From the NCBI GenBank assembly GCA_021798375.1, contig JAJZHU010000031.1, positions 1 to 13,190 of the forward strand: DNA of 13,190 bases, written 5' to 3'. Within the stretch, counting starts at the first letter, position 1, and the number at the start of each line of letters is the position of its first letter. Below the pieces are notes generated by a model. It saw only the letters and a list, made by a program, of their open reading frames with translations, was not told the origin of the DNA and ran no database searches. Both the position numbers and the translations under genes were made by a program. This DNA is from Pseudomonadota bacterium. Its GTDB lineage: Bacteria > Pseudomonadota > Alphaproteobacteria > Acetobacterales > Acetobacteraceae. This document shows, one piece after another, positions 6,837-13,190 of this stretch.

Positions 6837-7745
6837 TCAGCGCCGGATCGCCTGCCACCGCATCAAACGCAGCCGGCCCATCCCCAGCAGCTTCATCCGC
6901 AACATCCAGATTTCCGCCTCGCCGACCATCTGCCCCGCCTGCTTTACGCTGGGGCGCTGGGTGGCAATCGCGCCCAACATCGACTGCCACCCGCTGATCG
7001 CCTGAGACACATGATTGGCGCTCATGTCCTCGGCAATCCGCACATCGAAACCCAATCGCTTCAACTCGGCGACGACGACAGAGGTTTTGGGCGGCGGCGT
7101 ATCACGGCCTTCCAGCCGCATCCAACGTCGCTCGATGCCGTCCTGCATCGCGCCATCGGCGACCAATTCCACCATCACCAATTGTCCTCCCGGCCGCGTC
7201 GCCGCCGCCACCCCGGACAACAACGGCGCCACCGACGCATCGTCGATCAGCGCCTGCCAGCATAGGGTATGGCTGGCCGATTTGGCGCGGAATTGCGGCG
7301 CCGGTTCCAGCAAATGGGTGGGGGCACGCTTCTTCAGCCCCGCCAGTTCGGCCCGGTGCGACGCCAACGCTTGCAGATCGGGGTCGCGTTCATAGCTTTC
7401 CACCCAACATTGCCGCGCCGTGGTGATCGACCGCGCCGCGCCAAACGGCCCGGCCCCCAACAGCAGCAAGGTATCCGCCCCCGACAACCCCATTGGGTTG
7501 ATCATGTGCAGCAGTTCATCGATGCCGCCGGGGTGCACGAACCCCTCGCCCCATAATTGTTCAACCACCTCGACGCGCGCCTTGTTCCACAAGGCCAGTT
7601 CCGCCTGAGGTTGCACGGCCTCCGCACCCCTGGCGACAGGCCCGGCGAGGGCACCAGGCGCCCGTCCCGCGTGGCTTTGCGCGGACAACGAGACCGCCCC
7701 GCCAAACCATCGTTTCACCTGACTAAGATCCACAGCCTCCCCCAT
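6837..7745 (-). CDS. Class I SAM-dependent methyltransferase, substrate unknown
   Basis: A 302-residue protein from the ATG at 7745. The Rossmann-type SAM site is visible: LLLLGAGPFG (93-102) as motif I, the acidic end of strand 2 at ESYERD (116-121), and RPGGQLVMVEL (184-194) as the strand 5 region. WGEGFVHPGG (65-74) just before motif I and LKRLGFDVRIAEDMS (228-242) resemble small-molecule (sterol, phosphoethanolamine or quinone-type) methyltransferases. It has no NPPY motif, so it is not PrmC. The open frame extends to a TTG at 7772, but that lies almost at the predicted transcription start, so I prefer the ATG. The central part (FRAKSASHTLCWQALID) is poorly conserved where the family usually has an acidic D-x-V strand 4, so the enzyme may be divergent. 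Substrate cannot be stated. Confidence 0.75.
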   Translation of the reverse strand: MGEAVDLSQVKRWFGGAVSLSAQSHAGRAPGALAGPVARGAEAVQPQAELALWNKARVEVVEQLWGEGFVHPGGIDELLHMINPMGLSGADTLLLLGAGPFGAARSITTARQCWVESYERDPDLQALASHRAELAGLKKRAPTHLLEPAPQFRAKSASHTLCWQALIDDASVAPLLSGVAAATRPGGQLVMVELVADGAMQDGIERRWMRLEGRDTPPPKTSVVVAELKRLGFDVRIAEDMSANHVSQAISGWQSMLGAIATQRPSVKQAGQMVGEAEIWMLRMKLLGMGRLRLMRWQAIRR

Positions 7746-7780
7746 CGCAAAGCGCCGACCGATACGAACCAACGCCTGGC

Positions 7781-7786
7781 ATTATC
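7781..7786 (-). promoter_or_regulatory. Candidate -10 element for the methyltransferase gene
   Basis: GATAAT on the minus strand matches the sigma-70 -10 consensus at five of six positions and lies 35 nt before the ATG at 7745. I see no good -35 at the right distance, so this is weak. A start point near 7774 would leave the TTG at 7772 without a leader, supporting the ATG. Confidence 0.3.
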
Positions 7787-7850
7787 GAACGCAAAGATTG
7801 ACGAATTGCTTGCAAACGGGCAGGGCTGCAGCAATCGCAAGGAAATTTTC

Positions 7851-8282
7851 ATGCCACAAATCAACCCCAGCCGATCGCTCGACAGCGCATGGTATGGATT
7901 TCTGATCGTGTGTTTCGCCGTGGTCGGGCTCGCCGGCCTGTTTGGCACCTATGCCACCCAGATACCCTATCAACGTGGCGAAGCCGCGCAACAATCGCTC
8001 GACCTGCTCGCCACGGCGCAAAATCCCGCCGATTGGGACGCGCTGCGCGCAAAACTCGCAACGGACCAGCCAGACGAAAATGCCGCCATCCTGAACCAAA
8101 CCAATCTCGACCGCGCCCAACGCATCGCCCAGGCCCGCGCCGCCACCCGTGCCCGCACCCTGCTCGAAGCCGCCGACATCGCCCTGCGGGTGCGCGTGGT
8201 GCTCGGGGTGATCACCCTCGGCGCGACATTGTTCGGATGCCTATTGCTTGGCACCGCCGCCAACCAGAGGAAACAAAGGTGA
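7851..8282 (+). CDS. Unrecognised two-TM membrane protein upstream of an RND operon
   Basis: I do not recognise this 143-residue protein. It has two hydrophobic segments, about 14-36 (FLIVCFAVVGLAGLF core) and about 114-136 (VVLGVITLGATLFG core), with a short N-terminal tail and a basic C-terminus (NQRKQR). The roughly 75 residues between them are Ala/Gln/Arg-rich and likely helical. The positive C-terminus suggests both ends are cytoplasmic and the middle is a periplasmic helical hairpin. The ATG at 7851 has AAGGA 8 nt upstream, a strong Shine-Dalgarno, which decides the start although the frame is open from further upstream. It is divergent from the methyltransferase gene and lies 131 nt before the pump operon on the same strand with no terminator between, so it could be cotranscribed or accessory to the pump; that is inference. 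Confidence 0.75.
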   Translation: MPQINPSRSLDSAWYGFLIVCFAVVGLAGLFGTYATQIPYQRGEAAQQSLDLLATAQNPADWDALRAKLATDQPDENAAILNQTNLDRAQRIAQARAATRARTLLEAADIALRVRVVLGVITLGATLFGCLLLGTAANQRKQR

Positions 8283-8308
8283 ACTTTTGAAACGGTGAAC
8301 TTTTGAAA
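8278..8308. repeat. Two 15-bp direct repeats, 16-bp period
   Basis: GGTGAACTTTTGAAA occurs at 8278-8292 and 8294-8308, with one base between. The first copy contains the stop codon of the two-TM gene. The second is followed by AG, giving the small palindrome CTTTTGAAAAG (8300-8310). It is about 105 nt upstream of the permease start, so it could be a regulator-binding array or just a slippage duplication. Confidence 0.8.
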
Positions 8309-8353
8309 AGCTGGGCCGAACAAATGCAGTTCTGCCATGCCGCGGACTTCCCT

Positions 8354-8371
8354 TGGCACCGGTGGCACCGG
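8354..8371. repeat. 9-bp tandem repeat in the pump operon promoter region
   Basis: TGGCACCGG occurs twice back to back (8354-8362, 8363-8371) and creates the palindrome CACCGGTG (8357-8364). It ends 14 nt before the -10-like TAGAAT, where a repressor or activator site would be expected. The spacing does not fit a sigma-54 promoter. Confidence 0.6.
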
Positions 8372-8385
8372 CAATTTATCATTGT

Positions 8386-8391
8386 TAGAAT
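8386..8391 (+). promoter_or_regulatory. Candidate -10 element for the RND operon
   Basis: TAGAAT matches the sigma-70 -10 consensus at five of six positions, 23 nt before the permease ATG. The -35 at 17-nt spacing would be TGGCAC inside the 9-bp repeat, a poor match, so the promoter may need an activator. The stretch GTTAGAATT is identical to that at the hfq promoter candidate. Confidence 0.35.
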
Positions 8392-8413
8392 TGCGGGGGT
8401 ATGAGGTCAAAGC

Positions 8414-11400
8414 ATGTGGATTGTCAGAATAGCCTTACTGCGACCCTATACTTTCATCGTCATGGCGATTCTGATTTTCCTGCTGGGCCCGCTGGCCATC
8501 GTACGCACGCCGACCGATATCTTCCCCAACATCGATATTCCCGTCATCAGCGTCATGTGGAACTACACCGGCCTGTCGCCCGACGACATGGCCAACCGCA
8601 TCGTCGCCCCCTATGAGCGCGCGCTGACCACCACCGTCAGCAACATCGAGCACATCGAATCGCAATCGCTGACCGGCATCGGCATGGTTAAAATCTATTT
8701 CCAGCCGGGGGTACGGATCGGGGTGGCGTTGGGCGAAGTCACGGCGATTTCGCAAACCGTGGAGAGAAATTTTCCACTGGGCACCACCCCGCCGCTGATC
8801 CTGAGCTATAACGCCTCCACCGTGCCGGTGCTGCAACTCGGACTTTCCAGCACATCCTTGTCCGAGCAGCAGATGTTCGATCTCAGCGTCAATTTCATCC
8901 GCACGCAACTGGCCACGGTGCAAGGCGCCGCCATAACCTATCCATACGGCGGCAAGCTGCGTCAGATCCAGGTCGATCTCAACCAACCGGCGATGCAGGC
9001 CCATGCCGTCTCGCCGCAAGACGTGAGCAATGCGATCGGGGCGCAGAACCTGATCCTGCCGGCCGGCACGGAAAAAATCGGCCACGATGAATATAACATC
9101 AAGCTGAACGGCAGCCCCACCCTGGTGGCACAGATCAACGATCTGCCGATCAAACTGGTGCGTGGCGCCACCGTCACCGTGGGCGACGTCGCCCATGTGC
9201 GCGATGGCTCCCCGCCGCAAACCAACATCGTGCGCATCAACGGGCTGCGCGCCGTGTTGATGACGATCCAAAAAAGCGGCAACGCCTCGACCCTGGACAT
9301 CGTCGATCGGATCCAACAGCGCCTGCCGCTGCTTCGCCTCCAGGTACCTTCCAGCTTGAATATCGCCCCCCTGGGCGATCAATCCTTGTTCGTGCGCGCG
9401 GCGATCAGAGGCGTGGTGCAAGAAGCGGCGATCGCCGCCATCCTCACCGGATTGATGATTTTGATATTTCTGGGCAGTTGGCGCAGCACCTTGATCATCA
9501 CCATCTCGATCCCGCTGTCGATCCTGGTGTCGCTGATTACATTGTCGGCACTGGGCCAGACCATCAATCTGATGACGCTCGGCGGCCTGGCGCTGGCCGT
9601 GGGCATTCTGGTTGACGACGCAACGGTGGCGATCGAGAACATCAACTGGCATCTTGAACACGGCAAAGAAGTCGAGGCCGCCATTCTCGATGGCGCCCAG
9701 CAGATCGCCATGCCGGCGCTGGTTTCCACCTTGTGCATCTGCATCGTGTTCGTGCCGATGTTCCTGCTCAGCGGCGTGGCGAAGTATCTGTTCGTGCCGA
9801 TGGCCGAAGCGGTGGTGTTCGCCATGCTCGCCTCTTATGTGTTGTCGCGGACATTGGTGCCCACCTTGGCCAAATACTGGCTGAAAAAACACATCCCGGG
9901 CCACGAACATCCCGCCAATCCGGGCCGCTGGATACGGATGCAACTTCTCTTCGAACGCAAATTCGAGGCGATCCGCGATGTCTATCACGACCTGCTGCAA
10001 GCCGTGCTCGCCCGGCGCGCCCTGGTGGGCAGCGGCGTTATCGCGTTCGTGGCTCTGTCATTGCTGCTGGTGCCGTCGCTGGGGACCGATTTTTTCCCAC
10101 AAGTCGATGGCGGACAATTGAAATTGCACCTGCGCGCCCGCACGGGAACCCGCATCGAAGAAACCGCCAGCCTGTGCGACCACGTGGAAGCCACCATCCG
10201 CCAAACCCTGCCCGCCGGCGATATTCACACCATGGCCGACAACATCGGCCTGCCCAACAGCATCATCAATCTGTCCTACAGCAACTCGGCTCCGATTGGT
10301 CCCGGCGATGCCGACATCACCATTTCGCTCAACCCGGACCATCAGGCCATCGCCAAGGATATGCGCGATCTGCGCCGCGATCTGGCGACTGCCTATCCGG
10401 ATGTCACCTTTTCGTTCCTCCCCGCCGATATCGTGAGCCAGGTGCTGAATTTCGGTCTGCCGGCACCGATCGACGTTCAGATCGTGGGCCCCCGTCAGGC
10501 CGCCAATTTCGACTTCGCCAACAAGTTGCTTACCCAGATCAAACATGTGCCGGGCATCGCCGACGTGCGCATTCAACAGGCGCTGACCTATCCGCAGTTC
10601 ATGCTGACAGTCGATCGCACCCGCGCCCAGGCACTGGGGCTTACGCAGCGCGATGTGGCCAATAACATGCTGGTCTCGTTAAGCGGCACCAGCCAGGTCG
10701 CCCCCACCTTCTGGCAAGATCCCAAGACCGGCGTGCAATATCCGATCGTGGTGCAAACGCCGCAATACAGCCTGCAAAACCTGGATCAATTGCGCAATAT
10801 CCCGGTCAATCCGCTGAATGGCGGCCCGTCGCAAGTTCTCGGCGCCGTCGCCGACATCTCGCGCGGGATCGGCGCCAGCGTCGTTTCGCATTACAATGTG
10901 CAGCCGCTGATCGATATTTACGCCAATGTCGCCGGACGCGATCTGGGCGGCGTCGCCGCCGACGTGGGCAAGATCCTGGCCGACAACCATGGGCAATTGC
11001 CCAAAGGCAGCGTGATCATGGTGCGCGGCCAGGAACAAACCATGCGGGCGTCGTTCACCGGGCTTTACGAGGGGCTGGTGTTCGCCATCCTGCTGGTTTA
11101 TTTGCTGATCGTGGTGAATTTCCAATCCTGGCTCGATCCTTTCATCATCATCACCGCCCTGCCCGCCTCGCTGGCCGGCATCGTATGGATGCTGTTCATC
11201 ACCGGCACCACGCTCTCTGTCCCCGCCCTTACCGGCGCCATCATGAGCGTGGGCGTGGCGACCGCCAACTCGATCCTGGTGGTCAGCTTTGCGCGGGAAC
11301 GTATGGATGCCGGCGACGATGCCAACACGGCGGCGCTGGCGGCCGGCTTCACCCGCTTCCGCCCGGTGCTGATGACCGCGCTGGCGATGATCATCGGCAT

Positions 11401-11572
11401 GTTGCCGATGTCGCTGGGGCTTGGCGACGGCGGCGAACAAAACGCGCCGCTGGGCCGCGCCGTCATCGGCGGCTTGATCTTCGCCACGGCGGCCACCTTG
11501 TTCTTCGTGCCGCTGGTGTTCTCGTTCCTGCATGAACGGCGCGCCAACAAACTTAACGCGCAGCATTCTTGA
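8414..11572 (+). CDS. RND family efflux transporter, inner-membrane permease
   Basis: A 1052-residue proton-driven pump subunit of the HAE-type (AcrB-like) RND family. The usual duplicated layout is visible: TM1 at about 12-31, a large periplasmic domain to about 330, a TM bundle to about 490, TM7 near 535-550, a second periplasmic loop, and the final bundle from about 885. The TM4 proton-relay pair is present as ILVDDATVAIEN (D401, D402). In TM11 RFRPVLMT supplies R981 and T988, matching AcrB R971 and T978 as I recall them. The TM10 lysine (AcrB K940) is replaced: GVATANSILVV has A951 there. The ATG at 8414 has GAGGT 6-7 nt upstream. It is first in a permease-adaptor-outer-membrane operon. 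Substrate is not readable from sequence; drugs, solvents or metabolites are all possible. Confidence 0.95.
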   Translation: MWIVRIALLRPYTFIVMAILIFLLGPLAIVRTPTDIFPNIDIPVISVMWNYTGLSPDDMANRIVAPYERALTTTVSNIEHIESQSLTGIGMVKIYFQPGVRIGVALGEVTAISQTVERNFPLGTTPPLILSYNASTVPVLQLGLSSTSLSEQQMFDLSVNFIRTQLATVQGAAITYPYGGKLRQIQVDLNQPAMQAHAVSPQDVSNAIGAQNLILPAGTEKIGHDEYNIKLNGSPTLVAQINDLPIKLVRGATVTVGDVAHVRDGSPPQTNIVRINGLRAVLMTIQKSGNASTLDIVDRIQQRLPLLRLQVPSSLNIAPLGDQSLFVRAAIRGVVQEAAIAAILTGLMILIFLGSWRSTLIITISIPLSILVSLITLSALGQTINLMTLGGLALAVGILVDDATVAIENINWHLEHGKEVEAAILDGAQQIAMPALVSTLCICIVFVPMFLLSGVAKYLFVPMAEAVVFAMLASYVLSRTLVPTLAKYWLKKHIPGHEHPANPGRWIRMQLLFERKFEAIRDVYHDLLQAVLARRALVGSGVIAFVALSLLLVPSLGTDFFPQVDGGQLKLHLRARTGTRIEETASLCDHVEATIRQTLPAGDIHTMADNIGLPNSIINLSYSNSAPIGPGDADITISLNPDHQAIAKDMRDLRRDLATAYPDVTFSFLPADIVSQVLNFGLPAPIDVQIVGPRQAANFDFANKLLTQIKHVPGIADVRIQQALTYPQFMLTVDRTRAQALGLTQRDVANNMLVSLSGTSQVAPTFWQDPKTGVQYPIVVQTPQYSLQNLDQLRNIPVNPLNGGPSQVLGAVADISRGIGASVVSHYNVQPLIDIYANVAGRDLGGVAADVGKILADNHGQLPKGSVIMVRGQEQTMRASFTGLYEGLVFAILLVYLLIVVNFQSWLDPFIIITALPASLAGIVWMLFITGTTLSVPALTGAIMSVGVATANSILVVSFARERMDAGDDANTAALAAGFTRFRPVLMTALAMIIGMLPMSLGLGDGGEQNAPLGRAVIGGLIFATAATLFFVPLVFSFLHERRANKLNAQHS

Positions 11573-11587
11573 GTATTGGAGACCAAC

Positions 11588-12793
11588 TTGGCTGCTTTGA
11601 CCCCGCAGGCGAATTCATCCGATCAGGCGAAAACGCTTCATACCGCCCGGCGCGTGGTGATCTTGCTGCTGCTGCTCGCGGCGCTGCTGGCGGCATGGGG
11701 GCTGCTTGCCCGCCACCGCGCCTTCACCGCACTGCGCCTTGCCGCCGACCAGGCAGCGATCCCCAACGTCACCTTGGTGACAGCAAGCGCGGCCCCCAAA
11801 GCGCCCGAGATCGTACTACCCGGCACCGTCAATGCCTATTACGAGGCGCCGATCTATGCCCGCACCAACGGCTATGTGAAAAAATGGTACACCGACATCG
11901 GCGCCCATGTGAAAGCGGGCCAGATCCTCGCCACGCTCGAAACGCCGGATGTGGACGACCAACTGCGTCAGGCCCAGGCCGACCTTGAAACCGCCAAGGC
12001 CAACAACACGCTGGCGCAATCCACCGCCCGCCGCTGGCGGATCCTGCGCCAGACCAACTCGGTATCCGCCCAGGATCTAAGCGAAAAGCAGGGTGATGCC
12101 GACGCCAAAAAGGCCGCCGTGGCCTCGGCCGCGGCCAACGTGGCACGGCTGCGCGAAATGCAGGGCTTTAAAAATATAACCGCGCCATTCGATGGCGTGG
12201 TAACGGCGCGGCTGACCGACGTGGGCGCGCTCGTCACCAACGGCACCAACAGCGTGCTGTTCCGCGTGGCCGATACCAGCCGGCTGCGCATCTACACCAA
12301 TGTGCCGCAAAGCTATGTCAATGCCGTCACCCAAAACGGCGTTGCCGGGCTCACCTTCACCGAATATCCCGGACGCATTTTCCAGGCCAAAATCGTCCAC
12401 ACCGCCGAAGCGCTCGATCCCGCATCGCGCAGCTTGCTGGTAGAACTGCAAATCGACAACGCCAACGGTACATTGCTCCCCGGCGGCTACACCGAAGTAC
12501 ATTTCGCCGGCAAAACAAACAGCCAACACGTCCGCATTCCGGCCAGCGCCTTGTTGTTCGGAACAAACGGCACCCAAGTGGCGACCCTGGCGCCGCGAAC
12601 ACAAGACGATACGGCCCATGATCTGGCGCGCATCCGGCTCGTGCCCGTCACCATCGGGCGCGATTTCGGCACGTCGCTGGAAATCACCACGGGCATCACA
12701 ACGGGTCAAACCATCATTCTCAATCCGCCCGACAGCGCCATCGACAACGAAACCGTGCGTATCGTGCCTGTTGCCGCGGGACACGCCCCATGA
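11588..12793 (+). CDS. RND efflux periplasmic adaptor (HlyD/AcrA type)
   Basis: Links the permease to the outer-membrane channel. Numbered from the TTG at 11588 (401 residues): a short cytoplasmic tail, an uncleaved membrane anchor at about 23-42 (Leu/Ala-rich), the first lipoyl half with ARTNGYVKKW and GAHVKAGQILATLETP (91-120), a coiled-coil hairpin (about 122-190), the second lipoyl half ITAPFDGVVTARLTDVGALV (197-216), then beta-barrel and membrane-proximal domains with LDPASRSLLVE and LLPGGYTEV. The frame opens with a TTG at 11576, but GGAG at 11578-11581 is correctly spaced for the TTG at 11588, so I chose the latter. No ATG is available nearby. It lies 15 nt after the permease stop; its own stop overlaps the next start (ATGA). 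Confidence 0.93.
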   Translation: MAALTPQANSSDQAKTLHTARRVVILLLLLAALLAAWGLLARHRAFTALRLAADQAAIPNVTLVTASAAPKAPEIVLPGTVNAYYEAPIYARTNGYVKKWYTDIGAHVKAGQILATLETPDVDDQLRQAQADLETAKANNTLAQSTARRWRILRQTNSVSAQDLSEKQGDADAKKAAVASAAANVARLREMQGFKNITAPFDGVVTARLTDVGALVTNGTNSVLFRVADTSRLRIYTNVPQSYVNAVTQNGVAGLTFTEYPGRIFQAKIVHTAEALDPASRSLLVELQIDNANGTLLPGGYTEVHFAGKTNSQHVRIPASALLFGTNGTQVATLAPRTQDDTAHDLARIRLVPVTIGRDFGTSLEITTGITTGQTIILNPPDSAIDNETVRIVPVAAGHAP

Positions 12794-13190
12794 AACCGAA
12801 GCTGTGGCTGGGCGCATTGCCCTTGGCGCTGGGGCTCTCGGCGTGCAATTTCGCCCCGCGCTATCAACGCCCCGCCACCAACGTGGCAAGCAGCTATCAA
12901 GACGCCCATGCCACCCCCGCCAACGCGGCCTGGCAGATCGCCGCCCCCAACGACACGGCGCCGCGCGGGGACTGGTGGAAATTATTCAACGATCCCGGAT
13001 TGAATGCGCTCGAAGCCCGGGTCGAAAGCGCCAACCAGGACATCGCGGCGGCGGTCGCGCGCTATGACGAGGCGCGGGCGGCGGTGCATTCGGCCAGGGC
13101 GGCGGAATTGCCCAACGTCACCGCCAATGCCGGCTTCACCCGCAACCAAACTTCAAAATCCACCGCCAATGTCTTCCCCAACAACCCTTA
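12790..13190 (+). CDS. RND efflux outer-membrane lipoprotein (NodT/OprM type), 3' end outside window
   Basis: The first 133 residues of a TolC-like outer-membrane channel. A lipoprotein signal peptide is clear: MKPK, a hydrophobic stretch, and the lipobox LSAC with C19 as the acylated cysteine. It is followed by the family N-terminus FAPRYQRP, then GDWWKLFNDPGLNALEARV (about 57-75) and the helical NQDIAAAVARYDEARAAV typical of NodT/OprM/CusC proteins. The ATG overlaps the adaptor stop by four bases (ATGA), indicating translational coupling. The gene runs off the window, so completeness cannot be judged. Confidence 0.93.
   Translation, partial: MKPKLWLGALPLALGLSACNFAPRYQRPATNVASSYQDAHATPANAAWQIAAPNDTAPRGDWWKLFNDPGLNALEARVESANQDIAAAVARYDEARAAVHSARAAELPNVTANAGFTRNQTSKSTANVFPNNP

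Noticed and set aside
6837..7745. PrmC (release factor glutamine methyltransferase) next to DUF4167
   Set aside because: The defining NPPY motif is absent and the length and N-terminal pattern differ.
7557..7850. N-terminal extension of the two-TM protein back to 7557
   Set aside because: The extension overlaps the divergent methyltransferase gene, while the ATG at 7851 has a well-placed AAGGA and begins a normal membrane-protein N-terminus.
8354..8385. Sigma-54 promoter (TGGCAC) before the RND operon
   Set aside because: No GC doublet occurs at the required 10-nt distance after the GG of either TGGCAC copy.
8435..11566. Long minus-strand frames (8435-10000, 10679-11566) and a plus-strand frame at 9733-10665 inside the RND permease gene
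   Set aside because: The permease frame is continuous and motif-complete; the others have biased composition and no TM, signal or domain pattern.
1..13190. CRISPR arrays, tRNA/rRNA genes, insertion sequences, prophage or defence genes
   Set aside because: No repeat-spacer pattern, no tRNA-like cloverleaf noticed, no transposase or integrase motif, and composition is even across the window.

Overview
The window (about 60% G+C) looks like ordinary chromosomal DNA of an alphaproteobacterium, most likely Rhodospirillales/Acetobacterales (Acetobacteraceae-like). The reasons are the trpD-trpC-moaC-moeA order, an Hfq of the alphaproteobacterial type next to hflX, and a DUF4167 protein, a family I know essentially only from Alphaproteobacteria. 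The family-level placement is inference from remembered protein style, not from a search.

Bases 1-3392 (+ strand) hold a tight biosynthetic operon: the 3' part of trpD and complete trpC (tryptophan synthesis), then moaC and moeA (molybdenum cofactor). Gaps are 15 nt, 1 nt and a 1-nt stop/start overlap. It runs tail-to-tail into a minus-strand group, with a 22-nt inverted repeat filling the space between the two stop codons.

Bases 3403-5784 (- strand, read right to left) are hfq -> hflX -> inositol-monophosphatase-like gene. All three overlap: the hflX start probably lies inside hfq, and the phosphatase start overlaps the hflX stop by one base. The ~190 nt upstream of hfq carry a promoter candidate and a hairpin followed by a T run. 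Further right on the same strand are a DUF4167 gene (5979-6542), a ~290-nt intergenic stretch with an AT-rich inverted repeat, and a class I SAM-dependent methyltransferase of unknown substrate (6837-7745).

From 7851 everything is on the + strand: a small two-TM protein I do not recognise, a 131-nt regulatory gap rich in short direct repeats, then a tripartite RND efflux operon in the order permease -> HlyD-type adaptor -> NodT-type outer-membrane lipoprotein. The last gene is cut by the window end. Together these would span both membranes and expel an unknown substrate by proton motive force. No regulator gene for the pump is in the window.

I see no CRISPR array, tRNA, rRNA, insertion sequence, phage gene or defence system, and no clear new system. 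The points worth a second look are the TM10 lysine-to-alanine position in the permease, the unknown two-TM gene in front of the pump, the hfq leader, and the in-frame duplication at the DUF4167 stop codon.
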